The position numbers were made by a program, and so were the translations under genes. The notes below the pieces were generated by a model that had not been told where the DNA came from, searched no databases, and saw nothing but the letters and a program-made list of their open reading frames with translations. 64,000 nt of DNA, from positions 43,319,053-43,383,052 of the forward strand of contig CM060732.1 of assembly GCA_030704615.1 (NCBI GenBank), given 5' to 3'. The DNA is from Takakia lepidozioides (taxonomy: Eukaryota; Streptophyta; Takakiopsida; Takakiales; Takakiaceae). Below are positions 13,701 through 26,634 of this stretch, in pieces. Position 1 is the first letter of the stretch; every line of letters begins with the position of its first letter.

Positions 13701-13841
13701 AACTACATGAGCACCACAGCCTCATTTGGTGGTGTCGTGGCATTGATCTTTTCCGTCCGTTTTATGGTTCCCATTTTCAGAATGATGCGTCCCCAACATA
13801 GCATGAAGCGTTTCAGAAAACAACTTCAAAATGTGTACTGA
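10736..13841 (+). CDS. Ankyrin-repeat membrane protein with C-terminal PGG domain (ACD6-like family)
   Basis: Exons 10736-11274, 11512-13133 and 13398-13841 join in phase to about 867 residues if one extra base is ignored. About ten ankyrin repeats are visible (GRTPLHVAVEDGKVEIVKLL, FTPLHLASWSG, FTPLHMAADRGHELVVHLL, STPLHMAAIEGH, FTPLHCAAKSGHTDVVRLL). The C terminus is a PGG domain: NAILVGSALIATITYVG, then a PPG loop across the last intron, then about four hydrophobic helices. In plants, ankyrin-PGG proteins are membrane proteins linked to defence and stress signalling; that role is inferred here. The frame breaks at the T run 12619-12621: the frame ending LWKLDA continues as STLLHWGAAKG only after dropping one T. 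Start is the first Met before repeat 1. Confidence 0.92.
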
Positions 13842-14845
13842 TTGCATCACATTCCTGTCATACAGCGAAATAGTTGGCTACACTATGTGGGGAGGAGGTT
13901 GGATTGGGGGAGGGGGGGTCGGGGAGGAAAGAGAATGTTCTCATAAAGAGTGATGCTAGGAATTGCCTACTTTCTCTGAAATAACAACTACTAGACTGTT
14001 CACTCACTCCACACCTTAGCAAGTAGACTGACGCATGCTTCCTACTGCCCACCCTTCTTGGGCATCTCCAAAGGTAGTGAACTGAAAGCCAAGGTTGTTT
14101 TTGATCCAATAGTGAAAGTAGTCATCTGCAGTTGCAAATAACAGTCTTTCACATGGTTGACAAGCGGGTATCCCGTAAGGATACCCACTCTACACTTCAC
14201 TGACTGCATCAGAAAAAGGGAATGTATATGCTTTGATTTCAGCCACATGGGGTTGCCTATTTCCAGCTGGACAAACTGTCAAAAGGTAAGGAGCCTCCTC
14301 CTTACCTCCTTACAAGAGGTAAGGAGCCCGTTTTTCTTTTGGACTTCAGCCCGACAGCCAATGGGTGGATGTTCCAGGAACTCCTGAAGGCCAAATGTTC
14401 ATTGAATGCTAGATTTATACCATGCCTTCACTAATTCGCCTTTGACTCCTGGGGCCTCACTTACATCACAGTCAAACTATTCCAAGGACTTATCTAGGTC
14501 CTTCCTTCGAAAATGAGTTTGTCTCGATTAGATAAAAGGTCCAGACACTGCAATCTTTCCAAGGTGTGTATAGAGGCAAAGATTCGTGTTATTAGACCTC
14601 CTACTAAATATAACATCTGAATACCAATATGCTCAAAGAATGGTTGAACAAAATCTATTTCCTACTTTCTTAAGGAATAATGAGCCAAGTCAAAAAACTC
14701 ACAACCACAGGACTATCCTCAACTAGATCAAACGACGAATTCAATTTCCTGACAGTTTTTCTCCAGCTGTGGAAAGAGAAAATATGTGCTATTTCTACAA
14801 ATGTCGTTAGCAAGGTGTCAGTGTACTGAAAATCCTTACTGGTTC
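13842..14845. other. Convergent 3' intergenic region
   Basis: Lies between the ends of the plus-strand ankyrin gene and the minus-strand COPB2 gene. It holds the hairpin cluster at 14284-14326 and no supported gene. Confidence 0.6.
14284..14326. repeat. Compact double hairpin
   Basis: AGGTAAGGAG at 14284-14293 pairs perfectly with CTCCTTACCT at 14298-14307 across a four-base loop. A third arm, AGGTAAGGAG at 14317-14326, repeats the first exactly and can pair with the middle arm instead. The structure sits between two converging genes. A role in 3' end formation is speculative. Confidence 0.6.
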
Positions 14846-17800
14846 TCACTCTGCGCGTGCTTCCCCTTCCAAACCCCATTCTTCTTCACCGTCATCAGTT
14901 CCATTACCATGATGTGGTTCCAAAAGCTCACCCTCCCCCTCAATGTACTCTTCAGTCTCATCAAACCCTGCCTCTGGTGTAACTTCCTGCTCGGCGTCCT
15001 CTTGGTGGTCATCTTCTGCGTAGTCCCCGTCCTGCATTATCCATTTGACAAAAACGTGAGAAACACATAATTCTTACTTACTGACAGTCTGGTGAAACCC
15101 ATAAGCATCGCCACTTCCACAAAAAACAGAATGATTGTTCTCCACCCCAGTTCTTAAAAAGATTTGCTGCAACAAAAAAAATAAAGATACTAAAGATACT
15201 TGGTGTTAAGACCTGAGCAAATGGAGGTGACACGTAGTAGAAAAGTAATCAAACCTCATGTAAAGAGTGGCCATTTTCTACCGGGATGTCTCCATTCGTG
15301 TGCTGTCTCTTGAGCTCTTCTATCAAATCCCCATTCTGGCTGCCGATGTAACTTGCGTAGGCCTTTGCAGGAGGAAACTTTCCCCTGCCATGTCACAAGA
15401 AGACACGATGAATTTTCTACACAGAAGAAAATGCACAGTTGACAACTCTTGCAATATATAAGCCCATCGCAGGCATCAGCACTCTGGAGCTCCATGAAAG
15501 CCTGGCAGAAAAGCCCCATCAAAAGTGCACTTGACATGCATCATCATGTGTTCCTTTTCGCACTCTGGGGGATGACCACAGAATAACTTCTTAAAACATT
15601 CATACCAATTTTCTTCTTCATGACCAGGATCAGCCAACAACTCACTCCCAACATTACACACAGCTTTCAGCTCATGAACTGGGTTATGTCAGCCGAGTCG
15701 TGAGGGAATATCAACACTGGATATTTCACAATGCAAAAGTTGCACTGCTGCAATTTTCTCTCACCTGTTCTCTTTAAGGCTAGCTTCTGCATCCAATGCC
15801 AATTGCCAGTCTGGAAACAAGTTGGGGTACTCCTGAGGGTCTGCCAAGGATTCAGCAGCTCTCTGATTGATCTGCATGCACTCCCACAAGACAGTTCAGG
15901 TCACAGATTCTGGGTTGAGATGCCTTCCCTGTGGGTTCATTAAGTACGCATTTAATCCAGTGTGGTCTAGAGACCAGAGAACTGCTTAATCTGGAAGAAG
16001 GAGAGAAAGGGAGGATGAGGGGGACATGGGAGAGGGTTACCAAGGGTCGCAGGGCAGAACAGGTCACTGGAGACTAGCTTCAGTACCTTCATAGATAAGG
16101 TGCTTTCCAACATCCCAAAATTCCTCCCACAACTCTTGAGAAGAAATGGTGACCCCAAACTCTGGCTGAAAAGGGGCATTGAAGGGCATTGCACCATAAG
16201 ATGCTCCCAGTTGCATGGACGTTGTATGATGCAGTTTCAGTGGTTTTTAATAGGCTGGTGGATCAGGATGAGCAGGTTCGCAAATACAACTTCGCATTCC
16301 TACATTGACCTAAATCTTTCCCCAAAAGTGGGTTGTTTTCTTCCAAGCTGGCTTGACTTGTTGTTTGGAAGAGCGGCCGCTTCTTAGGATGTGTACGTGT
16401 CTGGAGGAGGGCCGGACACAAACATCACAAAAGAGGGAGCATTTAGGTGGCTTGCTAACTTTTTTCAAATCATTGCGCCAAAAGGGCACAACATTGGAGA
16501 CCTCACTTGGCAAGTAGGTACGGGTAAGGAAAGCAGCCTCCGGTAATCGATTGCTGCAGGAACACCACAACAAAGCACTTGGCCATAACATATCCACTTA
16601 TCTCCAATTCCCAAAAAAGCAACACCAAATACATAGACATTACAGAACAAAAAAGCATCTGGAAGGCAAACACGCTTGCAGACGACTTGCAAGGCATACT
16701 AAAGATATAGCAATAAGCGAGTCTAGTAGACATAGAGGCATAATAAAGGGGCAAAAATTGCATATAAGAGTCGCAAAGGAAAAATCAGAAAAGACAGCTA
16801 CCTTTCTATGAGCAGTTGTACACAATCCTCCACTTTTCCAAGCAGGAAGAGACAAAGGAAAGCCACATTGTTTTTCCCTTGTTCCCTAGCCAAGGCAGGC
16901 AAAAGTTTTCCAATCCTTCCGCATCTCCTAGTGCAGAATAAATCAGTAAAAGTCCACTTTAATCTGCTGCATGACCCAGGCATTCTTCTGCAACATCCAA
17001 CTGCACCACATCCACACATCCCTGTCAGGAAAAAGTGTATTGATGTGATCAACTCTGATAAAGGACAAATGTACTCATCAAATATGCTGGAGACAAAACA
17101 CCTGAAAAGATGGTGTGCTGAAGATGACCACATGAACAACTCCAAAGAGGTGTGATCATTAATAATGCTGGTGACTCTGAAGGGTCCAAAGGGTTGCCTA
17201 GCTAGCTCAATATCCTGTGCATGAGGATGCACACAAGAGAAATCAACTGTACCCTCAAAGCGGCGATCAAATCAACTAAAGGAACAAATTTTCACGATCT
17301 GCTTTGGTCTCTTGTAGGAAGATAGATTACAAATCTACCCTTCCAGCAGACATGGCCAATTCTCCCAGCTGTTTCCATTTGGACTCACTCTGAGCCTCTT
17401 CTGCAATAGCCTGCACATAACAATGACAAACTGTCTCTTAAGTTGTCCTCCTCGTCTGATTTCCTACGCTGGGTAAGGAGTAGATTGCTCAATGTGACAG
17501 CATGATAAACTCTGAACTCACATTTGAGAGGTAACCAGAGATAAAAAGAACTGTGAGAGAACTGGAAAGAAGATGTGAGCTGGCCAAGAGTGGGATACAA
17601 ACCTTGGCAACTTCAAGCCTGCCAAGCTGCACAGCAAGGTCAAACTTGTAATCAGCCTCAGAGGCAATCTCAAGGGCCTCCTCCAACATGCCTCGCGACT
17701 CCAAGAACCGTGCCACACTGCCATCCAGAAAATTATCAAATCTTTGCATTTAAGAAAGGTCCTGAAACTCCCAGATCTCCCAAAAGAGTTGGGATCTTAT

Positions 17801-20800
17801 GCTTACCTGTTCATGTGTTCCTTAGGGATAGTGGGCAAGACTTCTTCTGCCCTTTGGAAATCTCCACGCAAAACAAGAGTTTTGTACTCGATCAAACTTA
17901 GCAACAACGTGTAGCTCATGACGCTGCATCCGAAACACCCAGTCAGGACATTAACGGTGCTCCACAAAAACATTATCAATAAAATCTACACCAGACCTCT
18001 GAGTACGAGACAAGGTATGTGCACCAGTCACATTTATACAGGAACATGAGGCAAAACTGGCAATGCTGCTGCCCCAGCACCTGTGGAGGAGGCCCCTCCT
18101 GTTGTCACCATGTGCTACCCCTGTTAATCCCAGGATAGTATTAAACTGTCCAAAATATATGTGTGAGTCCATGATGAATGCCACAGCTGCAGCCAAGTGC
18201 ACGATGGCATGCAGGTTACAAATAACACCCCATAACTGATGATGAGAAATGATGTTCTCTGCACCAATACAGCTTTATTTTCTTATAATAATGAGCAAAC
18301 AGAGACAGACAAGAGAATCCTGAGGCAAAAGCAAACTGAGGGCTATCTTAGTGAGGATGCAGATTCAGGGGAATGTAATTGGACTTGAAATGAATAAAAA
18401 TACATTTGATCAAATATATTGTATTATATTAAGATGCAATGGCAGCTTCGGATATTGGGAGAGGTCATCAGCAGATCAAAGGCCATACTGATCAACTCAC
18501 TGAGATTGGCACATTAAATCAGCTGGTTAGCTGTCAAAACCAGAGGAGAATGAACAAGTTGGGATTGAAGATAACATACTTGAACTCCTTATCAATAAGA
18601 TACACGCGACTTTGATTGGCCAAGTATCCAAGTAGATACATGGGACGATCCAAATGAAACATTGTAGTCACCTGCAAGCATCCACCAACATGGACATGTT
18701 TGCAAATGGTTTTTAAAAGGTTGAGTACACAAGGACCGACCAAGCGGGATCAAAATGCAGGGAGCAGATCAGAACAACCCGACGGACTCTATTCTGATTA
18801 GACACCAAATCTTTACGATGTAAGCAGAGTCTTTGCCTCTTCAAACCAAGAACCCTACAAGGGTATCCCGCATGTCCATAACACTTCAAGAAGCTGTTCA
18901 TGCCACAGGCACACGAGGGCCCGGAGGTCCGGAAGGTGAGCATGCATGCACCTCTCATAATGTTTACACATTTGAAATGGATTAAATGACAGAACTGATG
19001 TCTGGGATGAAGCTTTCCCTGTCCATTCTAGCAGGAATGTTTGAACTCATTTCCATGGCTGGACATATATAATTCGCAGGTTTATCTCAAGTCCTGAGAA
19101 GGTCTTTGCAGAGGATAATTACCTCTCCACCAACACAGTAATTAAGCCGCCAAGTTGAGTTGTTGTAAATGAAGCAGTCGCCCACCCAAATACCAGTACG
19201 AACTCGCTCAGATATTTCATGCAGAAGTTCAAAAGCATCCTCCACCCCTTGCTCATCCACTGGCTTGCCACTTTCCAGGTACCCAGCAACCGCCTCCCGC
19301 TGAAACAGATCAGACAGATAGAACAGTCTCTGTTACTAGATCCCAAAGAAGTTAGTCCTAGTCCTGCTGTAGCTACCATGCTGTCATATTAGTCTAGAAA
19401 TTATGTGTAGGAGGTAAGGGTGGAGTTGAGTGAAAGCCACCCAACATTTAGCTACCAAGTAATGGGCAACTTCTTCAGTTTTGCAGAGCAATACAACCCA
19501 CCAACATCCAACTACCAGATCAAGCACAGAAAAGGTATAACTACCACTAAGGTGCAGTGTGGTTAAAGCTCCTATGCTAGACTAGCCAGAGAGAAATTTG
19601 ACCAAGACAAATCTGGGAAATCATAGTGAAAAGCAGTAAAAGGCTTACATTGTACTTGAGGATGTAGAAGGAGTTATCACTTGCAATGGCAACCAAATCT
19701 CCACCATCTGACCAGTATATATTCTGCATTCACAAATGAACAAGCACATTCCCCAGGGATGAGGTCTCAAATTGATACATCTTACCTTACCTGAACTCCA
19801 ATGGGTCAAATAAGTGATGGACTGAGGTCTCGTACTTCTAAGCAGAACAAGCTGAGAAGGTAGCTGGTTGGACCATTCACAAGAGGGTGAATGGATCAAA
19901 AGACACCGTTACTTTGGAAAAGCTGTTAACTAGTACAGTGATGTTACCAAAGTCCTGTGCGTTGTCTTCTACCTTAACAATGACATCGATCCTCCGGACA
20001 ACACGACACTCAGCCCAATCATAGAAACAGACGAAGTCATTGGATCGAACTGCCAGCAGACATCCGCCATAGATCCCTTCTGCTGAGAATGTTGGCCGAA
20101 TGCTTTTCCGTTCCTGCAAAAATAGATGAGTGATAAATCACATTGCATGCTCATGTATGACCTGAACACGTCAAATGACAAAGGCTGATGTCAACAAATG
20201 CCCAACTTCCTTGGGAAAATTAACACAAACCAGAAAATAAACATAGACATAAACATTGAATGAATCTAGTACATCTCTGGAACATTTCGTGGGAAACTTG
20301 TGTTTATGTGCAGGTTAGTTGTTAAGCTGAGCCTGAAGCAAATACAGGGCTGTATGTATGCATTCATACCTGAAACAGCTTGCTGAATATTTTGATCTTG
20401 GATGTACTCTCCCGAACAGCATATTCACCATCAATTGACCAAGCAAACTCCAAAGCAGAGCCAAACGAACGATTCCTCCATGCAAGAGCCGTGTAGATGA
20501 TGTATTCCCCATCACCACATACCACCACAAACCTGCCATTTGGGTTATGCCTCAAGCTCTGCGTCCCAACACCACGTATTATGACTTGAGCATTTGAAGA
20601 CAGTTCTCTAGAGACGAAAGAACCAACGGAACGCAACAGCTTGAAAGTGCCCTGCATCCATAGTAAGGACATTATCCTGGCCCCTTTAGGCAGAGTAAAA
20701 GATTCCCAGAGGGGTATAGACCTATGAATCGAGCGAGAACACAGCAATCACCTGAGGATAAAGATCACAGCTCCCTAGCTCCTTCACAGCCAATGGCAAA

Positions 20801-23800
20801 CGCTCCCCATCAGTCACCTGCACATCATCCAGAAGACTGGAGCAGTCAGAGAAACGAGCTCAGGCTGAAGCTCCTCTGCCTACAAGAGCGAACCCAAATA
20901 AGGTGACCAAGACAAGACGATGCCAACTAATGATGAACCCACTATTCACCATTCAAGAAAAAGCTAGATCCGTAATCTGAATGTTCGGCATATACCTCAA
21001 AATCAGCACCAACCGCTTTGATATTCACAGTTTGGATTTCATTATGCTTTGCCCAGATGATTTTGCCACTACCATCCATGCTTGCAACAGGCTCCTCCCG
21101 TCCAATCTTGATCATGATGGTTCCTTCATCATATCCAATAGCAACCCTGCACAGAAGTTATTTGTTGTGACCCTTAGCTTTCCTGTGCGACTAAGCACAG
21201 AAGACAACTCCTCACCTGACTCAACTCCTTACTTATCAACTAACCCCCTTGCTGTGTAGTGACACAAAACCTTACATGCAGGCATACTGATGACTTCATT
21301 ACATAAATGAATGAATTCCAAGGTGCCAATAGATTGTAGTGAAAATGAACCTGCCTGTTAGAACCCTTCATGTAACCGATCGTCCACACTCGCTCAAGCC
21401 CGTAGTTCAAAGTATTCTCCAGCCTACATGGACACTCATGAGTTACCCATAAGTCACCCTTTCACATTTTCATATGACATTTCAGCTGCTCCATCCAAAT
21501 GCCCACATGTTACAATGAAAACATCAAACTAGACGTTCACTGCCAGTGAATGCCTTAGGGCAATCTCTGACAACAGAAAAAATAAATAAGAAAAGACTCT
21601 TATCGAAGCAAGCGTAAACTATGGTGTCACTTCACCCCGAAGGACTACTGCCTTCCGTTTGGGAAGTCGACACCTAATGTCACAACCAGGGCAATGCGTT
21701 TGCCCGAACCTCCCCCAAGGACTCAAAAGCCACCAGATGCCGACACATCAGGTGACTGATTGACCCAACAACCCCCTTCTTACAGCTGGGTTGGCTATAA
21801 TGGGTGCCATCCAACATACATCAATGTCGCTTTGAACCCACGACCACTTCTAAGGCAGCCTTGTGCCCTAACCACTGGGCCATCTATTGGATGCTTCAGA
21901 CAACAGAAATCTAAGCCAACATTGACGCATTCCAAGGCCTAGCAATCCACATAGCAACCAAAAAAAAGCTGAACCCAGACTTCAAGCACTCTTGTCCACC
22001 TGTAAGTGGTTGCATGCCAAATGCGGACTGTCCCATCTTCTGATCCTGTGATGATGATAGGAAGGTCTGGATGAAAGCACACTGCTGACACATTGTGTGT
22101 GTGGCCTTCCAGCGTCTGCACACAGCTCTTTGTTTGATAATCCCAAACCTGTTGAACCAAAAACACAAGACAGAAGTAAGATGACATTCTGAACATGTTA
22201 GCATCTTTCAGCTCATTTTACTAACGCGAGCAAAGTGAGCATCACATAAATAAGCCAAACACATGCAGCTGAAAGGCGATACATACCTTCGCTGTCTGAT
22301 CATCTGAGCCTGTGATAAGATACGGCCGGTCACCGCCAGTGAAGTACTCAACACAGTTGACACCCTTCTGATGCGCCTCTAGAGTGAAATTGGGTTCTGA
22401 CGACCCCAAGTTCCAAATCTGAAGGTAACAACAAGTCCAAAAATTAATCCACTGGATGGGTATGTCACTGAAGTAGCATCAAACCAGTCTTGCACAAAAG
22501 AACAATCAGTTTGTATAACACTATAGACGCAAGATGCTAAGACAAAGGGATAAAATGATGACCCACCAGGAAAGCAATATGAAGGTATTGCTGGAAAGAA
22601 GGTCACAACTAGTATATACCTTGATCGTGCGGTCCAATGAAGCACTTGCAAAAGTGTTATTGTCCTTGGGATTGAATGTCACTTGCATGACGTAATGTGA
22701 GTGACCCTCGAAGATCTGAGTACAGGTCCAGCCTTTGTCCCAGTCCCAAAGCTTGATGAGCATGTCATCAGAGGAGGAAAGCACATAAGGCAAAGTGGGA
22801 TGAACAGCCACACACCGAATATAGTCAGTGTGTGCCTCAAAATGCTTCACTTTATCCATTGTGTTGTAATTGTACACTCGGATAAACATATCGTCTGCGC
22901 CTGCCACAATCCATTGCTTGCGAGAAATGAACTTCGCAGATCGTACTGCAATTCAACAAAGCAGGCCAGGGTGAGTTTCAGTCAGAGGTTTTCCTTCCAT
23001 TTTCTTACAGCCTACAGTCCACTACAAAATTGTACTCAGTACACTATGGAATTTTTGCCAGCCTACATAACCAAACTGTGAAAAGTGTCAATACGAAAAT
23101 ACTACTCACATTCAACTCAAGGGGTGATGAAAGCATGCTTGCCTGGTGAGACAAGCCCCGGACATGCATCTGAATTGATGAAAATAATTGAGTAGATGTG
23201 CCATGAAAGAGAAATAACCTGGCAGCTCGGTGACTTCAAAAGACTTCACCAGAACCTGAAAAAAGAAGTTTGTAAGCAAAGCACAAGAACAGAGACAACC
23301 AGTACTATAAACAAGTTGATAGTATGACCCGGGAAAAATCATATTATCCTCGAGTATCACAGACCTCCATATTTCAAGATTAAGTACCCACATCACAACC
23401 TGCTCAATGCAACACCATATTGAAGATGCATGTATAGGAGAATGTTGACCTTATCCATTACAAGAGAAATCTTTTTTCATTGTCAGTCCTTGCCTGATTG
23501 GTATCGTATCCGATCCACATTTGAAATGGCATGCAAGATGTTGTATGCTGTGAGGGCACTCAATTTAGACTAGGTTTAAATTTAGGGAGTCATAAAATAA
23601 TTGGCCACCTCGTCTTCAAATCTAAAACCCCCTCATTGATGCTTTACATCGAAGAGAACCAAGTTCCTTCAGACAATTTGAGGCACAGAGGGTCTCCACA
23701 CGACATAATCAGCTGCTTGAGCTGTAGACATGTGAGGGATGATGTCTAACCTGCCACTGCCTGGTTCCTATCAACACTGTTAGACCGCTCACAGCAGGGG

Positions 23801-24741
23801 TAGATATTTAGGCTTAAGGCCATCTTGCTGTCCCCTTCCGTAACACCCTGTCAAATCCGAACCAGGTGCCAGTGAGGGCAGATTCCACTAGGCCCTACCT
23901 GAGCGAGTTTGGTAGTATAGTGTAGTGTAGTGCATAAAACGTAGTTCTCTAATGTCTAATGTCGGTCTGATAAGAGACTAAAAGCTGAATACCTTTGACA
24001 TACTTTAAATATCACTCCATGGCTTACATGACACCGGAAGTGTTATAACAGGCAGTGTAGTCAACGCAGTACAAAAACCGAAAGCGATGCAAACTCGGAA
24101 TGACCCCAAACCAAGTACCTGGGTTTGATGGTTCCATATATAGACCCCGCCGGTGTAGAGTGTGGCAAGTATCCTGCACAGAATTGTAGACAGCATGATG
24201 ACAAATCCACTGATATGCATGGCATTCAAATTCTAAAATTTGGGTGAGACTCTTTGAGGTCACTCAGGAGAAATAACAGCTTGAGAAAGCATTAACAGAT
24301 CGCAGCATTGACATGTCTCCTCATTGTAGCAACATACAAATCCATACAAACCTAAAAACATGTAATAGTCTTTTACAAAGATCTAAGATGGAGCCAGATG
24401 CAGTTTGGATCGCACAAGATCTCTGCATACTTACTTCGCAACTCAAAAGAAACTTTCCAAACGCATACGGCATTCTCTTGGGATCAGATGAATACCATGG
24501 TTCTGTTGGATGAAGATCTACGCACTTCACCCTATCAGATCTTTGAGCGAGCTTCCGCTGCCCAACACCGCGAGGCAATGTCACAATTAGTCCAGAAGAC
24601 AGGAAATGTATATACTGCTTCTAGTTCCTCTAATCCCAATGCACTAGCCAGAACTAGGTAATGCGAACCATGAAATGACAATGCAAATCAACGGGATGGC
24701 GGGCAGGAACGTACCTTGATCTCGAGCCGCAGCGGCTGCAT
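14846..24741 (-). CDS. COPB2: Coatomer subunit beta' (COPB2), COPI vesicle coat
   Basis: Subunit of the COPI coat that forms Golgi-to-ER vesicles; its WD40 propellers bind cargo KKXX signals. I can place 23 exons: 24715-24741, 24496-24557, 24119-24173, 23219-23255, 22620-22945, 22287-22418, 22000-22148, 21355-21423, 20996-21146, 20752-20817, 20370-20558, 19973-20113, 19649-19723, 19123-19299, 18580-18671, 17807-17923, 17603-17717, 17339-17410, 16802-17000, 16460-16553, 15765-15871, 15255-15384, 14846-15031. Phases agree for about 922 residues, the usual length. Start is MQPLRLEIK. Key pieces: WD40 blocks ([37 protein letters not shown]), the C-terminal helical domain ([20 protein letters not shown]) and an acidic tail. 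Exon 19 has a TAA at 16959-16961 and a missing base near 16911-16917, the only breaks. Intron 8 (21147-21354) uses a GC donor. Confidence 0.97.
21590..21890 (-). mobile_element. tRNA-derived SINE in a COPB2 intron
   Basis: On the minus strand a tRNA-like head shows an A box (TGGCCCAGTGGTTAGGGCAC) and, about 40 bases on, a B box (GTGGGTTCAAAGC). An unrelated body of roughly 200 bases follows, ending in a T-rich tail. This is the layout of an RNA-polymerase-III-type SINE. It lies in intron 7 (21424-21999), on the same strand as the gene. Confidence 0.6.
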
Positions 24742-25249
24742 CAGACGACCAGGACACATAGTTTCATCAGAAAAGATCACACCAACACGAAACGCTACAG
24801 CTTCACACCTCAAGACTACAGACAACACAAAATTTGGAAAATAATCAAGCAGAATCTAACTACAAACAAATCAAAGTCGCCACATCCAAAATCCCTCATT
24901 TCTCTCCCAAAGGAATTCACTGACATCAACCCTACACAAGAGAGAAGCAGCTACAGATTACATCAGTCGACCACATTGGAATAGAAACGAAAAAAACTAG
25001 AGTCGTAGAAGGGAGAAGAGACCATGTACCATGGTTCTCGACTTCCTGTGAAACTGATCGAGATCGAGATCGAAAGGAAGAGCGAGAGAGAGAAGAGAGA
25101 GAGCACAGAACAGCAGTGCGAGACGCTAGTTATAGCACTTGGAATGCCTCCCTCATCCCCGGTCCACCCGGCCGTTCGGCGGGCGAGTCACCCTCCGCGG
25201 TCGCATTTGCCGACCGCGGTGAATACAGCAGTAAGACACGAGATGATCA
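24742..25249. promoter_or_regulatory. COPB2 5' UTR and promoter region
   Basis: Upstream of the COPB2 start on the minus strand. It contains a GA-rich stretch on the plus strand (about 25055-25105, CT-rich for the gene), typical of plant 5' UTRs and core promoters. No unambiguous TATA box was found. Confidence 0.45.
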
Positions 25250-26236
25250 CCACTGTACCGTAGGAGATGATGCTACCAGTGTTGGACTGGTATACCTGGT
25301 TGAACCTAGGTATGGAATACAGGTATGAATATATAATTTGAAGAACATACCAGTCGGGTATGAAAGAACCAGTGTTACCCATGTGATACACGTACTGGGG
25401 GAGTATGGCTTTAGGATTCCCCGCACACATACCATACCAGTCTGGGTATATGGAGGAATAGCATGGTCCGATACCAGTATTGAGGTGAGTTCATGGCGAA
25501 TGGAGGTAGGTATGAGCATATGTTAGTGCAGCTAGTTATACCCTGTACTACAATTTGGTTAATTCATGTTGCAATTTAGACTTCATTTGCTGTTTCGTGC
25601 TACTTTGGGTTACCTTTGCCTAGTGTTTCACGGCTTGGATTAAAATTAGCTATGTGCTAAATGACATTTATTTCTATGTATGGTGAGCTGTAGAAATACC
25701 ATAGACCAGTGCTCATATCCCCCAGTATCACTACAGAGAAAGGGCAATACCAGTACCATACTCATATACAGCCCAAAGTACAACTACTCATACCAGATTC
25801 ATACCCCAAGTTGCTCATACCTGTATAGATACCTATACCAGCCTGGTATGAAAAAGGGGTGGGACCCTTCATACCAGGACCAGTCTGGTATTAAAAAATG
25901 GACATACCAGTCCAAGACTGGATGCTACATGGATCATGCCCACCCATGCCGACGGCATGCATACATGCAGGCCCATTCCATTCCCAGTATGAGATCTGAT
26001 TGCATTCATGGTGTATGGGTCCCGAGAGAGCATGCATGGATTGTTTTCTCCTCATGTACCTTCCCCACTTAGAACCGCTGTTGGACTGGTATCATGGTTT
26101 TTTGATACCACTAGGGTAAGGGTATTGGGGTAAAGTCGAATTATTCAAACCAGTCCTGGTATCAAATGATGTGTAAATTTGATAGCCTGGTATGGTATAT
26201 GGTATAGTATCAAAGTGAAAATCAGACTGGTATGGT

Positions 26237-26273
<37 letters not shown>

Positions 26274-26290
26274 CAGCCTAGTGCAGTTCT
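25250..26290. repeat. CTGGTAT/ATACCAG-rich repetitive element
   Basis: Over about 1 kb the short word CTGGTAT and its complement ATACCAG recur tens of times in both orientations. The similar phrase GTTGGACTGGTAT occurs near 25280 and again near 26085. A 26-base A run (26242-26267) lies near the right end. It has no coding capacity and so many self-complementary words that it could fold extensively. I take it for a non-autonomous transposon or a complex satellite. Confidence 0.6.
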
Positions 26291-26439
26291 TTCTAACTCT
26301 TAAAAATAAATTAAATTAAACAATAATAAAAACAGACCAAATGGCCCATTTCAATATCCCAAATGGCCCCTAACTCTTCTCTATAACTCTTGAAGTGCAA
26401 AAACTAACACATTGCATTTCATCTACTCCACTTCAGTAC

Positions 26440-26634
26440 CCAACTTGCAACTGTGAGGACTTCTTTGTTATGGAATCAAAGAATGCAACATACGTCCCCT
26501 GCAAACACCTTTATTACATTTTTCTGAAGCGCATGAGTTGCATATCCGCAGTGGACGTCTTCATCCATGCTCCAACACTGAGTTTCAACGAGCTGCACAA
26601 GGCCCTACGGCAGGATACAGATCGAACTGCTTGA
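26440..26634 (+). pseudogene. SWIM-zinc-finger C terminus of a MULE-like transposase (relic)
   Basis: The frame reads PTCNCEDFFVMESK, then VPCKHLYYIFLKRM, then FIHAPTLSF before a stop at 26634. It matches the C terminus of the transposase at 58290 (PTCNCTDF, CPCKHLYYVYLKR, FIHAPGLS). The C-x-C and C-x-H zinc ligands are kept. Nothing else of the gene is visible upstream, where the CTGGTAT element and an A run adjoin, so this is a truncated copy. Confidence 0.75.

Noticed and set aside
14786..15070. Hydrophobic plus-strand frame of 94 codons
   Set aside because: It is antisense to the acidic last exon of COPB2; Glu/Asp codons read backwards give Leu/Phe/Val.
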